A DNA stretch of 47,505 bases from JAKFWF01 sp041745515 (GTDB taxonomy: Bacteria; Pseudomonadota; Alphaproteobacteria; Rhizobiales; Hyphomicrobiaceae): assembly GCA_041745515.1 (NCBI GenBank), contig JBGTIU010000018.1, forward strand, positions 1 through 47,505, written 5' to 3'. Both the position numbers and the translations under genes were made by a program. Below the pieces are notes generated by a model that saw only the letters and a list, made by a program, of their open reading frames with translations, was not told where the DNA came from and ran no database searches. This document shows positions 8,873-17,088 of the stretch, in pieces. The stretch's first letter is position 1, and every line of letters begins with the position of its first letter.

Positions 8873-9003
8873 AAACTAGACCCCCGTCTACGCATACAAA
8901 CACGAGGCTTGCCGGATGCCCGAAGAAGATGGCGAATTGCGGTTCGCCTCAAGGTATTGTTATGGAATGAGCATGGTTAGCGCTGAGTTAACGACCGCCG
9001 CCG

Positions 9004-9723
9004 CTAAATTGAAATCTGCCCGATCGACATGCCGCCGCAGACGTACATGACCTGACCCGTCGTGTAAGCCGCGCGATCGTCGAGGAAATAGGCGCACGCA
9101 TGCGCGACCTCGGCCGGCTGACCCACGCGCATCATCGGCATTAGACTGAGAAACGCGGTCAACTGCGGCGATCCCTTTGGATAGTTGGCTTGAAACATCT
9201 CGGTCTCGATAGGGCCCGGCGCGATACAGTTCGAGGTAATGCCGTACCGGGCATTCTCCAGTGCAGTCGTCCGTGTAAGCGACAGGATCGCCGCCTTAGT
9301 CGCCCCATAAATGCCGCGCCCCTCCTTGCCCATTCCGGCGCGCGAGCCGATGTTGACGATGCGCCCGAACTTGGCCGCCCTCATGCCCGGCAGCACCGCC
9401 TGAATCGCGAGCACCGGCGCACGAACATTCAAGTTCATCATCGTGTCGTAATCTTCGCTCGACGTCGTGCTCAGGTCGGATACTTTGGCGACCCCCGCGT
9501 TGTTGACCAGGCGCAGCACCTTGTGCCGCCCGACGACCTCGGTCAACGCCTGGGCAGCGGCTTTTGTGTCGGCCAGATCAACAGCTACAAACTCGCCGGC
9601 GAAGTCCATCGGCTTGGTGCGCGACATGCCGATTACGAGATGGCCTTTCGCGATCAGGTCCGTCGCGATGGCCGCACCGATGCCGCGGCTGATGCCGGTC
9701 ACAAGCGTCACGGGTTTGGTCAT
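9004..9723 (-). CDS. Short-chain dehydrogenase/reductase
   Basis: This encodes 239 residues from ATG 9723, which follows AGGAGA at good spacing; in-frame codons further upstream lack SDR sequence. The NAD(P)-binding motif TGISRGIG is at 9-16, NNAG at 74-77, and the catalytic serine, tyrosine and lysine are S127, Y139 and K143 (YGATK). The C-terminal GQVMYVCGGMSI is typical of classical SDRs such as 3-oxoacyl-ACP reductase-like proteins. The substrate cannot be told. The metallo-beta-lactamase-fold gene lies 91 bases upstream on the same strand, so the pair may form a transcript. Confidence 0.88.
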   Translation of the reverse strand: MTKPVTLVTGISRGIGAAIATDLIAKGHLVIGMSRTKPMDFAGEFVAVDLADTKAAAQALTEVVGRHKVLRLVNNAGVAKVSDLSTTSSEDYDTMMNLNVRAPVLAIQAVLPGMRAAKFGRIVNIGSRAGMGKEGRGIYGATKAAILSLTRTTALENARYGITSNCIAPGPIETEMFQANYPKGSPQLTAFLSLMPMMRVGQPAEVAHACAYFLDDRAAYTTGQVMYVCGGMSIGQISI

Positions 9724-9814
9724 GGCGTCGTGCGACCTTCTCCTGGACGATCTGCTGCAGCCTTGGGCGCTTGGAACGCCTTGGCCCTTTTGATCGGCCA
9801 AGGCGCTTCATGGA

Positions 9815-10819
9815 TTAAGCCTTTGCCGGCGGAATTGTCACGATCTCCATCGACACAGGGAAATAGCGATAGCCCTCGCCCTGCTTGCCCAGATGACCGT
9901 AGCCGGGCCACGGGAAATGATACGCGAGCAGCGGAACCTTCTGCGACGCCAGCATGTCGAACACCTTGAGCCGCGATGCCACCGCCTGCTTGGCATCGCT
10001 ATCATAGGCGAACTCGGTCCTGGGCTTTTCGGTCAGCAGGATCTGATGGTGCGTGGTGTCGCCAGTGAACGCCAGCGTCTTGGCACCGGACTTGATGATG
10101 AAAATCGTATGGCCGACGGTGTGGCCAGGCGCACTCATTGCTTGGACGCCCGACAACACGTCTTTGCCGTCCTCGACGAACTTGATGCGATCCTTGTAAG
10201 GCAACAGGTTCTGTCGTGCGTGAGCCACGAACGCCTTTGACGCATTGTCCGCCAGCTTTTTTTCGTCGGTCCAGAAATCGTAGTCGGCCTTGCTGATGTG
10301 GACCGTCGCATTAGGGAAAAGACGTTTGCCGTTGGAGGTTGCCAAGCCGCCGATGTGGTCGATATGCGCGTGCGTGCAAACGACGTCGTCGATTGAAGCC
10401 GGATTGATGCCGCTTTCCTTCAAACTGGCCAACAGCCGGCCTGTCGTGCCGCCGAACATTTTGCTGGTACCCATGCCGGTGTCGAACAGCACCAGTCGCG
10501 ACCCGGTATTGAGCACCAGACAATTCTGTTCGAGAACGATCTTGTCGGTGGGCAGGAAGTTGTCAGTCAACGCCTTGCCAATCTCGTCCTTCGTCATGCC
10601 CTTCATCGTGGCTGACGGCTCACCCAGCGGCAGTGGCCCATCCGAAATCACCGTCGCCTGGAAGTCGCCGACCGGAAACCGGTAGTAGTAGGGCGCCTGC
10701 GATTTCAACAACGGAGCCTTGGCCTCGGCCTGCGACATGCGTAAGCCTAGACCACCTGCGCCGGCAGTCGCCGCGGCGCCCAGCAAAGTCGCGCGTCGCG
10801 AAAGTTTGAACTCGGACAT
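9815..10819 (-). CDS. Exported metallo-beta-lactamase-fold hydrolase with Tat signal
   Basis: This encodes 334 residues from ATG 10819, which follows GGAGAAAATCA. The N-terminus SRRATLLGAAATAGAGGLG is a twin-arginine signal, so the protein is probably exported folded to the periplasm. The metal-binding motif THAHIDH gives H150, H152, D154 and H155; further ligands appear in PGHTVGH and FTGDTTHH. The N-terminal VLNTGSRLVLFDTGMG is typical of the lactonase-like branch of the superfamily (quorum-quenching lactonases, alkylsulfatase-like and related hydrolases). The natural substrate is unknown. It lies upstream of the SDR gene on the same strand and is divergent from the TRAP transporter operon that starts at 11076. 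Confidence 0.85.
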   Translation of the reverse strand: MSEFKLSRRATLLGAAATAGAGGLGLRMSQAEAKAPLLKSQAPYYYRFPVGDFQATVISDGPLPLGEPSATMKGMTKDEIGKALTDNFLPTDKIVLEQNCLVLNTGSRLVLFDTGMGTSKMFGGTTGRLLASLKESGINPASIDDVVCTHAHIDHIGGLATSNGKRLFPNATVHISKADYDFWTDEKKLADNASKAFVAHARQNLLPYKDRIKFVEDGKDVLSGVQAMSAPGHTVGHTIFIIKSGAKTLAFTGDTTHHQILLTEKPRTEFAYDSDAKQAVASRLKVFDMLASQKVPLLAYHFPWPGYGHLGKQGEGYRYFPVSMEIVTIPPAKA

Positions 10820-11075
10820 TGATTTTCTCCTCGCATCGAGGTTGCAGCAAAGCCGCGGGATGCGACTTGTCGGCCTCCGACAGTAGAAGCACATCAAGGC
10901 CTTTTTCAATGGGCAGAAAGTCGGACGTTCTGCGGTTCCGGCATTCCTGAGCAACTCTAACGCTGGCACTTTTCCGCTAGGCAGGAAGGCAAACGGCTCC
11001 TAGGCTCCACTCCAGCTTGGCACGAGACCAAGCATCGTTGACGTTGGCTTCGGCTTTCTCGGGAGGAAGCAATTC

Positions 11076-12071
11076 ATGGAACGCAGAACAGTCTTAAAGG
11101 GTTTGGGCCTGTCGGTCGCGACTACGCTGGCGTCACCGGCGGTTTTGCGCGCGCAGGCAGCGGTCACGCTGAACGGCGCGGTGCAGTTCAACGACGATCA
11201 TGCCTTCACCAAAGCGCTCATCAAGTTCGAAGAGCTGGTGAAGCAGTACTATGGCAAGCCCGTAAACTTCACGCTTCATAAGAACTCCGCCCTCGGACTC
11301 GAGAAGCAGTATTTCGAGTACATGTCGCAGGGCAAGGCCGTCGACTACGGCATCGTTTCGCCAGCTCACATGTCGACGTTCTCGAAAGCAGCGCCGTTCA
11401 TCGATGCGCCGTTCCTGTTCCGCGACCTCGCGCACTGGAACAAGGTGCTCGATGCCGATCTGCTGAAGCCGGTCGCGGACGAGATTGCCACCAAGGCCGA
11501 AGTCATGCTGATCGGCTACGCCGGCGGCGGCACGCGCAACATCTTCATCAACAAGCCGATGGGCAGTCTCGCAGACATCAAGGGCCTGAAGGTGCGCGTC
11601 CAGGGCGCGCCGATCTGGTCCAAGACGTTTGCAGCGGCGGGCATGTCGCCAACAGTGATCGCTTACAACGAAGTCTACAATGCCATCCAGAACGGAGTGA
11701 TCGGCGCAGGCGAGAACGAAGCGGCCGGCGTCGAGCAGATGAAGTTCTTCGAGGTAGCGCCGAACCTTGCCATGACGCAGCACGCCATCACTATTCGGCC
11801 CATCTGTTTCTCGGCCAAGACGTTCAAGGCTCTGCCGGCGGACCTGCAGGCGGCCGTCCTAAAGGCCGGCAAGGAGGCGGGCGCCTACGGCCGGCAGATC
11901 GAAAGCAGCGAGGACGAGCAAAAGCTCGTGGCCATGGAGAAGGCCGGCAAGCTGAAGCGCATCCCCTTCCAAGGCCGCGATGAGATGAAGAAGCTCGTTG
12001 ATCCAGTTATGGAGGCTTACGCCAAGGAAATCGGCGCAGACGATATTTACAAGAAGATCAACGCGCTCTGA
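11076..12071 (+). CDS. TRAP transporter solute-binding protein (DctP family)
   Basis: This encodes 331 residues, the usual size for this family. The start has a strong ribosome binding site, GGGAGGAAG. Residues 1-28 (MERRTVLKGLGLSVATTLAS) form an export signal with a twin-arginine pair. The DctP fold is seen in YGKPVNFTLHKNSALGLEKQ, in VMLIGYAGGGTRNIFINKP and in GLKVRVQGAPIWSKTFAAAG. The last segment contains the conserved arginine (LKVRVQ) that binds the ligand carboxylate in most DctP proteins. It captures an organic acid or a related solute in the periplasm and hands it to the membrane subunits. The ligand is unknown; two TauD-type dioxygenase genes downstream suggest the solute or a product is oxidised with 2-oxoglutarate. 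A strong hairpin separates this gene from dctQ. Confidence 0.9.
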   Translation: MERRTVLKGLGLSVATTLASPAVLRAQAAVTLNGAVQFNDDHAFTKALIKFEELVKQYYGKPVNFTLHKNSALGLEKQYFEYMSQGKAVDYGIVSPAHMSTFSKAAPFIDAPFLFRDLAHWNKVLDADLLKPVADEIATKAEVMLIGYAGGGTRNIFINKPMGSLADIKGLKVRVQGAPIWSKTFAAAGMSPTVIAYNEVYNAIQNGVIGAGENEAAGVEQMKFFEVAPNLAMTQHAITIRPICFSAKTFKALPADLQAAVLKAGKEAGAYGRQIESSEDEQKLVAMEKAGKLKRIPFQGRDEMKKLVDPVMEAYAKEIGADDIYKKINAL

Positions 12072-12085
12072 TTTCACCTTGTTTG

Positions 12086-12117
12086 CCTGCCCGCTGTTGG
12101 CGACAGCAGCGGGCAGG
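12086..12117 (+). promoter_or_regulatory. Intergenic hairpin between dctP and dctQ
   Basis: An 11-bp perfect inverted repeat (CCTGCCCGCTG at 12086-12096 and CAGCGGGCAGG at 12107-12117) surrounds a 10-base loop, 14 bases after the dctP stop codon. No T-tract follows, so it is not a standard terminator. Such hairpins after binding-protein genes are known to protect the upstream mRNA and give more binding protein than permease. That role is inferred here. Confidence 0.6.
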
Positions 12118-12143
12118 TCGCGCGGAGCGGTTCGGGGAAAACA

Positions 12144-12659
12144 ATGACTGCCACACCGGAAGCGCAGCCCGGCTTATGGCGCCGGCTGACGAGCGGTTAT
12201 GCCAAACTGCTCGAGCTAATGCTCGCAGCGTGTGTCGGCATCCTGATTTTTCCCGTCACCTTGCAGATCATCTCGCGCTACACCGCGCTCATCCCTTCCT
12301 ACATCTGGACCGAGGAGATGGCGCGCTTCCTGTTTGTGTGGACGATCATGATTGGCGCCATGCTGGGCGTCCGGGAAGCGCAACATTTCGAAGTCGACGT
12401 GTGGCCGGAACTGTCGCGACGGGCGGAAGCTGCGGTACGCATTGTTGCTCGCCTCGGCATACTGGCTTTCGCACTGGTGTTCGTGTGGGCCGGCATCGAG
12501 TTCACGCGCTTCGCCTGGCACCGTACGTCGGAGCTGGCTGACCTGCCGCTTTGGCTGATCCATGTTGCATGGCCCGTCGCCGGTTTCACCTGGATTGCAT
12601 TTGCAGGCGAACAGATTGTCGATGAGATGCGCGTTCTGCTCGGGGGCAAGGCGCAATGA
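12144..12659 (+). CDS. TRAP transporter small permease (DctQ family)
   Basis: This encodes 171 residues with four predicted membrane helices. These are the ones starting LLELMLAACVGILIFPVTLQ, then FLFVWTIMIGAMLGVRE, then ARLGILAFALVFVWAGIEF, then PLWLIHVAWPVAGFTWIAF. The sequence WTEEMARFLFVWTIMIGA is the usual signature of DctQ proteins. Together with DctM it forms the sodium-driven membrane part of the transporter. The stop overlaps the dctM start by four bases, so the two are translated together. The weak match of small permeases to one another gives no hint of substrate. Confidence 0.9.
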   Translation: MTATPEAQPGLWRRLTSGYAKLLELMLAACVGILIFPVTLQIISRYTALIPSYIWTEEMARFLFVWTIMIGAMLGVREAQHFEVDVWPELSRRAEAAVRIVARLGILAFALVFVWAGIEFTRFAWHRTSELADLPLWLIHVAWPVAGFTWIAFAGEQIVDEMRVLLGGKAQ

Positions 12660-13975
12660 CGGGCAATGTTCTCTCTACCGGACAGGCCGCGCTGGTTCTG
12701 TTCGGCACGTTCGCCGCGCTGCTCGCATTGCGAATCCCCGTTGCCTTCGCTCTTGGCCTCGCCTGTCTGCCGATCCTGCTCATCGAGCCTCGACTGTCGA
12801 TGATGATGCTCGCGCAGGAAACCTTCAACGCCTACAACTCGTTCATCCTGCTGGCAGTGCCGTTTTTCCTGCTGACCGCCAACCTGATGAGTATTGGTGG
12901 CATTACCGATCGCCTGGTTACGCTGTCGAAGGCGCTGGTCGGGCATTGGCCGGGGTCGCTCGCGCAGATCAATGTGGTGCTGTCGGTCTTCTTTGCCGGC
13001 ATTTCTGGCTCCTCTACGGCGGACGCTGCGAGCCAATCAAAGATCTTCATCGATGCGCAGACGAAGGAGGGATATGATCTCTCGTTCTCGATCGCTATCA
13101 CCGCGGTGTCCTCGGTGCTCGCGGTCGTCATCCCGCCGTCGATCCTCATGATCGTCTGGGGTGGGCTGATCTCGACCTCCATCGGCGCGATGTACCTGGC
13201 GGGCATCGTGCCGGGCCTGCTGATCGCCGGGGCGCAGATGCTGACCGTTCATCTCTACGCGGTCCGGCGCGGCTATCCGACTTATCCGAAATCAAGCTGG
13301 CGGGACATGCAGTGCGCGGTCTGGCATTCGTTGCCAGCACTCATGACGCCGTTCATCATCGTCGGCGGCATTCTGCTGGGTTGGTTCACCGCGACAGAAT
13401 CCGCTTGCGCGGCCGTGCTCTACTCGATCGCGCTGTCGGCTTTGGTCTACCGCGAGATCGGTCGGAAAGAGCTATACAGGGCTCTGCTCGACACCGGACG
13501 GCTGGCCTCGGTTGCCCTGTTCTGCGTCGGCACAGCGAGCGCGTTTGGCTGGCTGCTTGCCTTCTATAAGATTCCCGAAGGGCTGCTCGCCAATGTGTCG
13601 ACGTGGGGCATGGGGCCGATTGCAGCAGGCTTCTTCATCGCTTTCTGTTTTCTCGTCGTCGGGTGCTTCCTCGATGCCATCCCCGCGATCATCATTGTCG
13701 GCACCGTGCTCGAGCCGCTCGCCAGGTCCGTCGATTTGCACCCAGTGCAATTTGCCATTGTCTCGATCGTATCGCTTGCTTTCGGGCTAGTAACGCCGCC
13801 ATACGGATTATGCCTGATGATTGCCTGTTCGGTCGCCGGTGTCCGGCTGCGCTATGCTGTCAAGGACACGGTGATCATGCTGATTCCGATGCTACTCGTG
13901 CTGGCTGCCCTGATCATCTGGCCGAGCGTGTCGCTGTTCCTGCCCCGTCTGCTCGTTCCGCATATGCTAAAATAA
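12656..13975 (+). CDS. TRAP transporter large permease (DctM family)
   Basis: This encodes 439 residues with about 12 hydrophobic segments, the normal size and layout of DctM. Family sequences include LRIPVAFALGLACLPILL near the N-terminus, NAYNSFILLAVPFFLLTANL, the elevator-domain motif FFAGISGSSTADAASQSKIF, and AVVIPPSILMIVWGGL. It catalyses transport of the solute handed over by DctP, driven by a sodium gradient. The gene overlaps dctQ by four bases and is followed after 34 bases by the first TauD-type gene, so one operon from 11076 to about 15791 is likely. Confidence 0.93.
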   Translation: MTGNVLSTGQAALVLFGTFAALLALRIPVAFALGLACLPILLIEPRLSMMMLAQETFNAYNSFILLAVPFFLLTANLMSIGGITDRLVTLSKALVGHWPGSLAQINVVLSVFFAGISGSSTADAASQSKIFIDAQTKEGYDLSFSIAITAVSSVLAVVIPPSILMIVWGGLISTSIGAMYLAGIVPGLLIAGAQMLTVHLYAVRRGYPTYPKSSWRDMQCAVWHSLPALMTPFIIVGGILLGWFTATESACAAVLYSIALSALVYREIGRKELYRALLDTGRLASVALFCVGTASAFGWLLAFYKIPEGLLANVSTWGMGPIAAGFFIAFCFLVVGCFLDAIPAIIIVGTVLEPLARSVDLHPVQFAIVSIVSLAFGLVTPPYGLCLMIACSVAGVRLRYAVKDTVIMLIPMLLVLAALIIWPSVSLFLPRLLVPHMLK

Positions 13976-14009
13976 GACAGCAGTCGCGGTCCCTCATCGG
14001 AGGAGTGCC

Positions 14010-14870
14010 ATGCAAACACTGATGATTAACACCCTATCCGAAACGCTTGGCGCGGAGGTCATGGGCGCCAAGATCCGGCCGGATATGGTGGAAGCCGATT
14101 TCAAGACAATCGAGCGGGCGCTGCACGATCACCTGGTCGTCGTCATCCGCGATCAGGACATCAGCCCGCAAAATTTCGTTGCCTTCTCCAGGCGCTTCGG
14201 CAAGCCCGAGCCGCACGTCATCGATCAGTTTCATCACAAGGCCGACGCCAACATTCTCATTCTGTCGAACCGCAAGAATGAGAAGGGCGAGAACATTGGG
14301 CTGGCCGACGGTGGCACATATTTCCACACGGACTATTCGTACCTTGCCGTCCCGGCCCGGTGCACGATGCTGCACGCCATCGAGATCCCGGGCGGCGATG
14401 CCGGTACGACATTCGCCAACCAGCGTCAGTCGTACGAGGACCTCGACGAGGCGATGAAAACCCGCATCGACGGACTCGTATGCCGACACCAATACGGCAA
14501 TCGCGACAACCTCGACGAAACGAGCCGAACCGTGGCCTCCCCGCTCAGCGGCGCGCAGAAAGCCCGGCTCGACTGGGTGCGGCATCCACTCGTGCGCCGA
14601 CACCCGCATACAGGGCGCAAATCGATCTATGCCGTATCGGGCTCGTCGTTCGGCATCGAAGACATGGATGAGCGGCAAGGCATCGCTTTGCTCGATCAAC
14701 TTAAGGCGCACACCACACAGCCAAAATACTGTTATACGCCGACCTACAGACCCGGCGATATCGTGATTTGGGACAACTGTGCGTTGCTGCATTCCGCGCC
14801 GCTGATCGATCAGTCGCGGCCACGCACGCTGTGGCGGATCACCGTCAAGGAGGCTGCAGCTACGATCTAG
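14010..14870 (+). CDS. TauD/TfdA-family 2-oxoglutarate-dependent dioxygenase (first of a tandem pair)
   Basis: This encodes 286 residues with a strong ribosome binding site (GGAGGAG) before ATG 14010. The iron ligands are H106 and D108 (YFHTDYSY) and the distal H261 (ALLHSAP); R272 of PRTLWRITV should bind 2-oxoglutarate. Enzymes of this family oxidise taurine, other sulfonates, aryloxyalkanoates, carnitine precursors and related compounds, with release of succinate and CO2. No motif fixes the substrate. It directly follows the TRAP transporter genes, so the solute imported by that transporter is the most reasonable candidate. The protein is very similar along its whole length to the one encoded by the next gene, which points to tandem duplication. 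Confidence 0.9.
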   Translation: MQTLMINTLSETLGAEVMGAKIRPDMVEADFKTIERALHDHLVVVIRDQDISPQNFVAFSRRFGKPEPHVIDQFHHKADANILILSNRKNEKGENIGLADGGTYFHTDYSYLAVPARCTMLHAIEIPGGDAGTTFANQRQSYEDLDEAMKTRIDGLVCRHQYGNRDNLDETSRTVASPLSGAQKARLDWVRHPLVRRHPHTGRKSIYAVSGSSFGIEDMDERQGIALLDQLKAHTTQPKYCYTPTYRPGDIVIWDNCALLHSAPLIDQSRPRTLWRITVKEAAATI

Positions 14871-14924
14871 ATTGCGTTTCCAACCGTTGATATGACTGTC
14901 ACGCGATAGAGAAAGAGCCGCCAT

Positions 14925-15791
14925 ATGCCCAAGATCGAAGTCCGCAGGCTCTCCGACGCCCTTGGTGCGGAAATCATTGGTGCCCATGTCGCGGCTGACA
15001 TGACTGATGCCGACTTCAAGACGATCGAGAACGCCTTGCACGATCATCTGGTTGTCGTTATCCGCGGGCAGGACAGCAGCCCCCTCGACTACGTCGCTTT
15101 CTCGAAGCGCTTCGGCAAGCCGGAGCCGCACGGCATCGGCCAGTTCCACCACGAGGCCAGCCCAGACATCGTGATCCTGTCAAACCGCAGGAACGAGCAA
15201 GGCGGCAATATCGGCCTCGCCAACGTCGGTGCCTATTTCCACTCGGACTATAGCTATCTGGCGGTGCCGTCGCGATGCACGATGCTCTATGCGATCGAGA
15301 TGCCGGGCGGCGAGTCAGGCACCACGTTTGCCAACCAGCGCAAAGCCTATGACGAGCTTATCGAGGCAACCAGGCAACGTATCGATCAGTTGGTTTGCCG
15401 TCATCGTTATGGCAACCGCGACTTGGCGGAGGAAGTCGTTCGCGCCGCCGCATCGAAACTCGGCGGTGCTCACAGTCAAAAAGAAGCGCTGGATTGGGTA
15501 CGTCATCCCCTCGTCCGCAGCCATCCTCACACCGGCGCCAGGTCGCTTTATGCTGTTTCCGGCACATCTTTCGGGATCGAGGGAATGGACGATCACGCGG
15601 GACTGGCACTGCTCAATGAACTGAGAACCCACTCGACGCAGCCGAAGTACTGCTACCGGCCGACCTATCGGCCGGGCGACATCGTCATCTGGGACAACTG
15701 CTCGCTGCTGCATTCAGCACCGCTGGTCGATCCAAGCCAACCCCGCACACTGTGGCGGATCACCGTAAAGGAAACCGCCGCCACCATGTAG
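14925..15791 (+). CDS. TauD/TfdA-family 2-oxoglutarate-dependent dioxygenase (second of a tandem pair)
   Basis: This encodes 288 residues. The iron ligands H106 and D108 (YFHSDYSY) and H263 (SLLHSAP), with R274 for 2-oxoglutarate, are intact. It shares long identical stretches with the preceding paralogue, for example RFGKPEPH, DYSYLAVP, GTTFANQR and PTYRPGDIVIWDNC, and I would estimate about two-thirds identity by eye. The difference is concentrated in the N-terminus and in residues 150-190, a part that shapes the substrate pocket in related enzymes. Both copies keep catalytic residues, so both are probably active, perhaps on different side chains or stereoisomers. The gap to the first copy is 54 bases. 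Confidence 0.9.
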   Translation: MPKIEVRRLSDALGAEIIGAHVAADMTDADFKTIENALHDHLVVVIRGQDSSPLDYVAFSKRFGKPEPHGIGQFHHEASPDIVILSNRRNEQGGNIGLANVGAYFHSDYSYLAVPSRCTMLYAIEMPGGESGTTFANQRKAYDELIEATRQRIDQLVCRHRYGNRDLAEEVVRAAASKLGGAHSQKEALDWVRHPLVRSHPHTGARSLYAVSGTSFGIEGMDDHAGLALLNELRTHSTQPKYCYRPTYRPGDIVIWDNCSLLHSAPLVDPSQPRTLWRITVKETAATM

Positions 15792-15866
15792 GCAGGCGGT
15801 ATCGCGATCTGTCACACGGTTGAAATAAGACTCCTGTTTGTTCCCAAGGAGCAGTCAGGGGAACGG

Positions 15867-16358
15867 ATGTGGTACCGGCACCGGCAAGCGGTCACTATCG
15901 AACGCTTTTATAAGAACTACTTTGCATGGCAGGCGTTCGCACGCCGTTACGACCCGGCCCCAGGCGGTGCCGTGCCCCCCTATCTAGAGCTGCGGAACTT
16001 CGAAACCGTGCGCGCCAATGCTGGCCGCGTCCACGTTCGCCAGATCTCCTTCACCGCACACTTGCGGGCGCAACCCGACGCAAGTCTCGATCGCTATGTG
16101 CTGCTCGACGCCCAGGACTGGATGTCAGACGCCGACCTAACTGAGTTGTGGATGCAAATTACACGTACGGCAAAACCCGGCGCGCGCGTCATCTTTCGTA
16201 CGGCCGCCGAGGCAACGCTGCTGCCGGGCCGCATCGGCGAACCGATCTTGCGGCTGTGGCACTACGAGGCTGAGCGTTCGAGACAATGGACTGCCCGCGA
16301 CCGCTCGGCGATCTATGGCGGCTTCCATCTCTACGTTAAGAGCAGACCCGCGTCATGA
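15867..16358 (+). pseudogene. btaA: Truncated BtaA (DUF3419) betaine-lipid enzyme, C-terminal part only
   Basis: This encodes 163 residues that match the C-terminal part of BtaA. The recognisable stretches are FYKNYFAWQAFARRYDP, LDRYVLLDAQDWMSD, ITRTAKPGARVIFRTAAE, and the closing ARDRSAIYGGFHLY. BtaA moves the 3-amino-3-carboxypropyl group of S-adenosylmethionine to diacylglycerol, the first step of the betaine lipid DGTS. The full enzyme has about 400 residues, so roughly the first 240 are absent. The missing part is not found upstream, where the TauD gene ends 75 bases before. A start codon with AGGGGAACGG upstream and an intact frame remain, so a short protein could still be made. It overlaps the btaB start by four bases (ATGA). 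Without its N-terminal part the BtaA activity is probably lost. Confidence 0.7.
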
Positions 16359-17011
16359 GTACCGCCACGACGTCAGCCGCAAAGCAGATGGACCGCATCT
16401 ATCGCTACCAGCGCTTCGTCTACGATGCGTCGCGCCGGCATTTTCTGTTGGGCCGGGATACGCTCGTTTCTGGGCTTCTCCCACCCGATGGCGGGACTGT
16501 GGTCGAGGCCGGCTGCGGCACCGCCCGAAACCTCATCGAAATCGCTCGTGCCTACCCGACCGCAAAGCTCTACGGATTCGACATCTCTGCCGCAATGCTG
16601 GCAACCGCCCGGCAGAAGATCGCCGCGGCTGATTTGAGTAAAAGAATCACGATCGCGGAGGGCGACGCCACCAACTTCAACCTGCAGCAACTGTTCGCGA
16701 TCCCTTCCGCCGATCGAATCCTGGTGTCGTATGCGCTGTCGATGATCCGGCCATGGCGCGATGTCGTGGCCTGTGCGAGCCGGCAGTTGGCGGAGCGAGG
16801 CTCGCTGCATATCGTTGATTTCGGACGGCTCGAAGGACTTCCTCGGTTGGCTAAGTCCGCGCTCTATGGGTGGCTCGCCAGGTTCTCGGTCCACCCCAGC
16901 ACTGACCTCGAGCGCGACTTGCGCGTCGCAGCTACCACACATGGGCTCGACGCCTACATCGCTCACCCGTTCCGCGGCTATGCGACCTACGCCGTGCTGA
17001 AGCGTCATTGA
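16355..17011 (+). CDS. btaB: BtaB-like SAM-dependent methyltransferase
   Basis: This encodes 218 residues. The class I methyltransferase motif I is VVEAGCGTARNLIEIA (about 49-64), followed by YGFDISAAMLATARQKI and the post-motif ADRILVSYALSMIRPW. In the betaine-lipid pathway BtaB methylates the amino group of diacylglycerylhomoserine three times to give DGTS, and it is usually the second gene of a btaA-btaB operon. Its four-base overlap with the BtaA remnant confirms the original pairing. With BtaA truncated, BtaB would have no substrate unless another btaA is elsewhere in the genome. The call rests on the neighbour as well as the sequence, because the methyltransferase fold alone is not specific. 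Confidence 0.8.
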   Translation: MSTATTSAAKQMDRIYRYQRFVYDASRRHFLLGRDTLVSGLLPPDGGTVVEAGCGTARNLIEIARAYPTAKLYGFDISAAMLATARQKIAAADLSKRITIAEGDATNFNLQQLFAIPSADRILVSYALSMIRPWRDVVACASRQLAERGSLHIVDFGRLEGLPRLAKSALYGWLARFSVHPSTDLERDLRVAATTHGLDAYIAHPFRGYATYAVLKRH

Positions 17012-17088
17012 ACAACACATCTCGGTGGGACGTCGGCGATTGGATGTGATACGCAGCGCTGCTCAGACTCACATTCTAAGAGCCGGAA

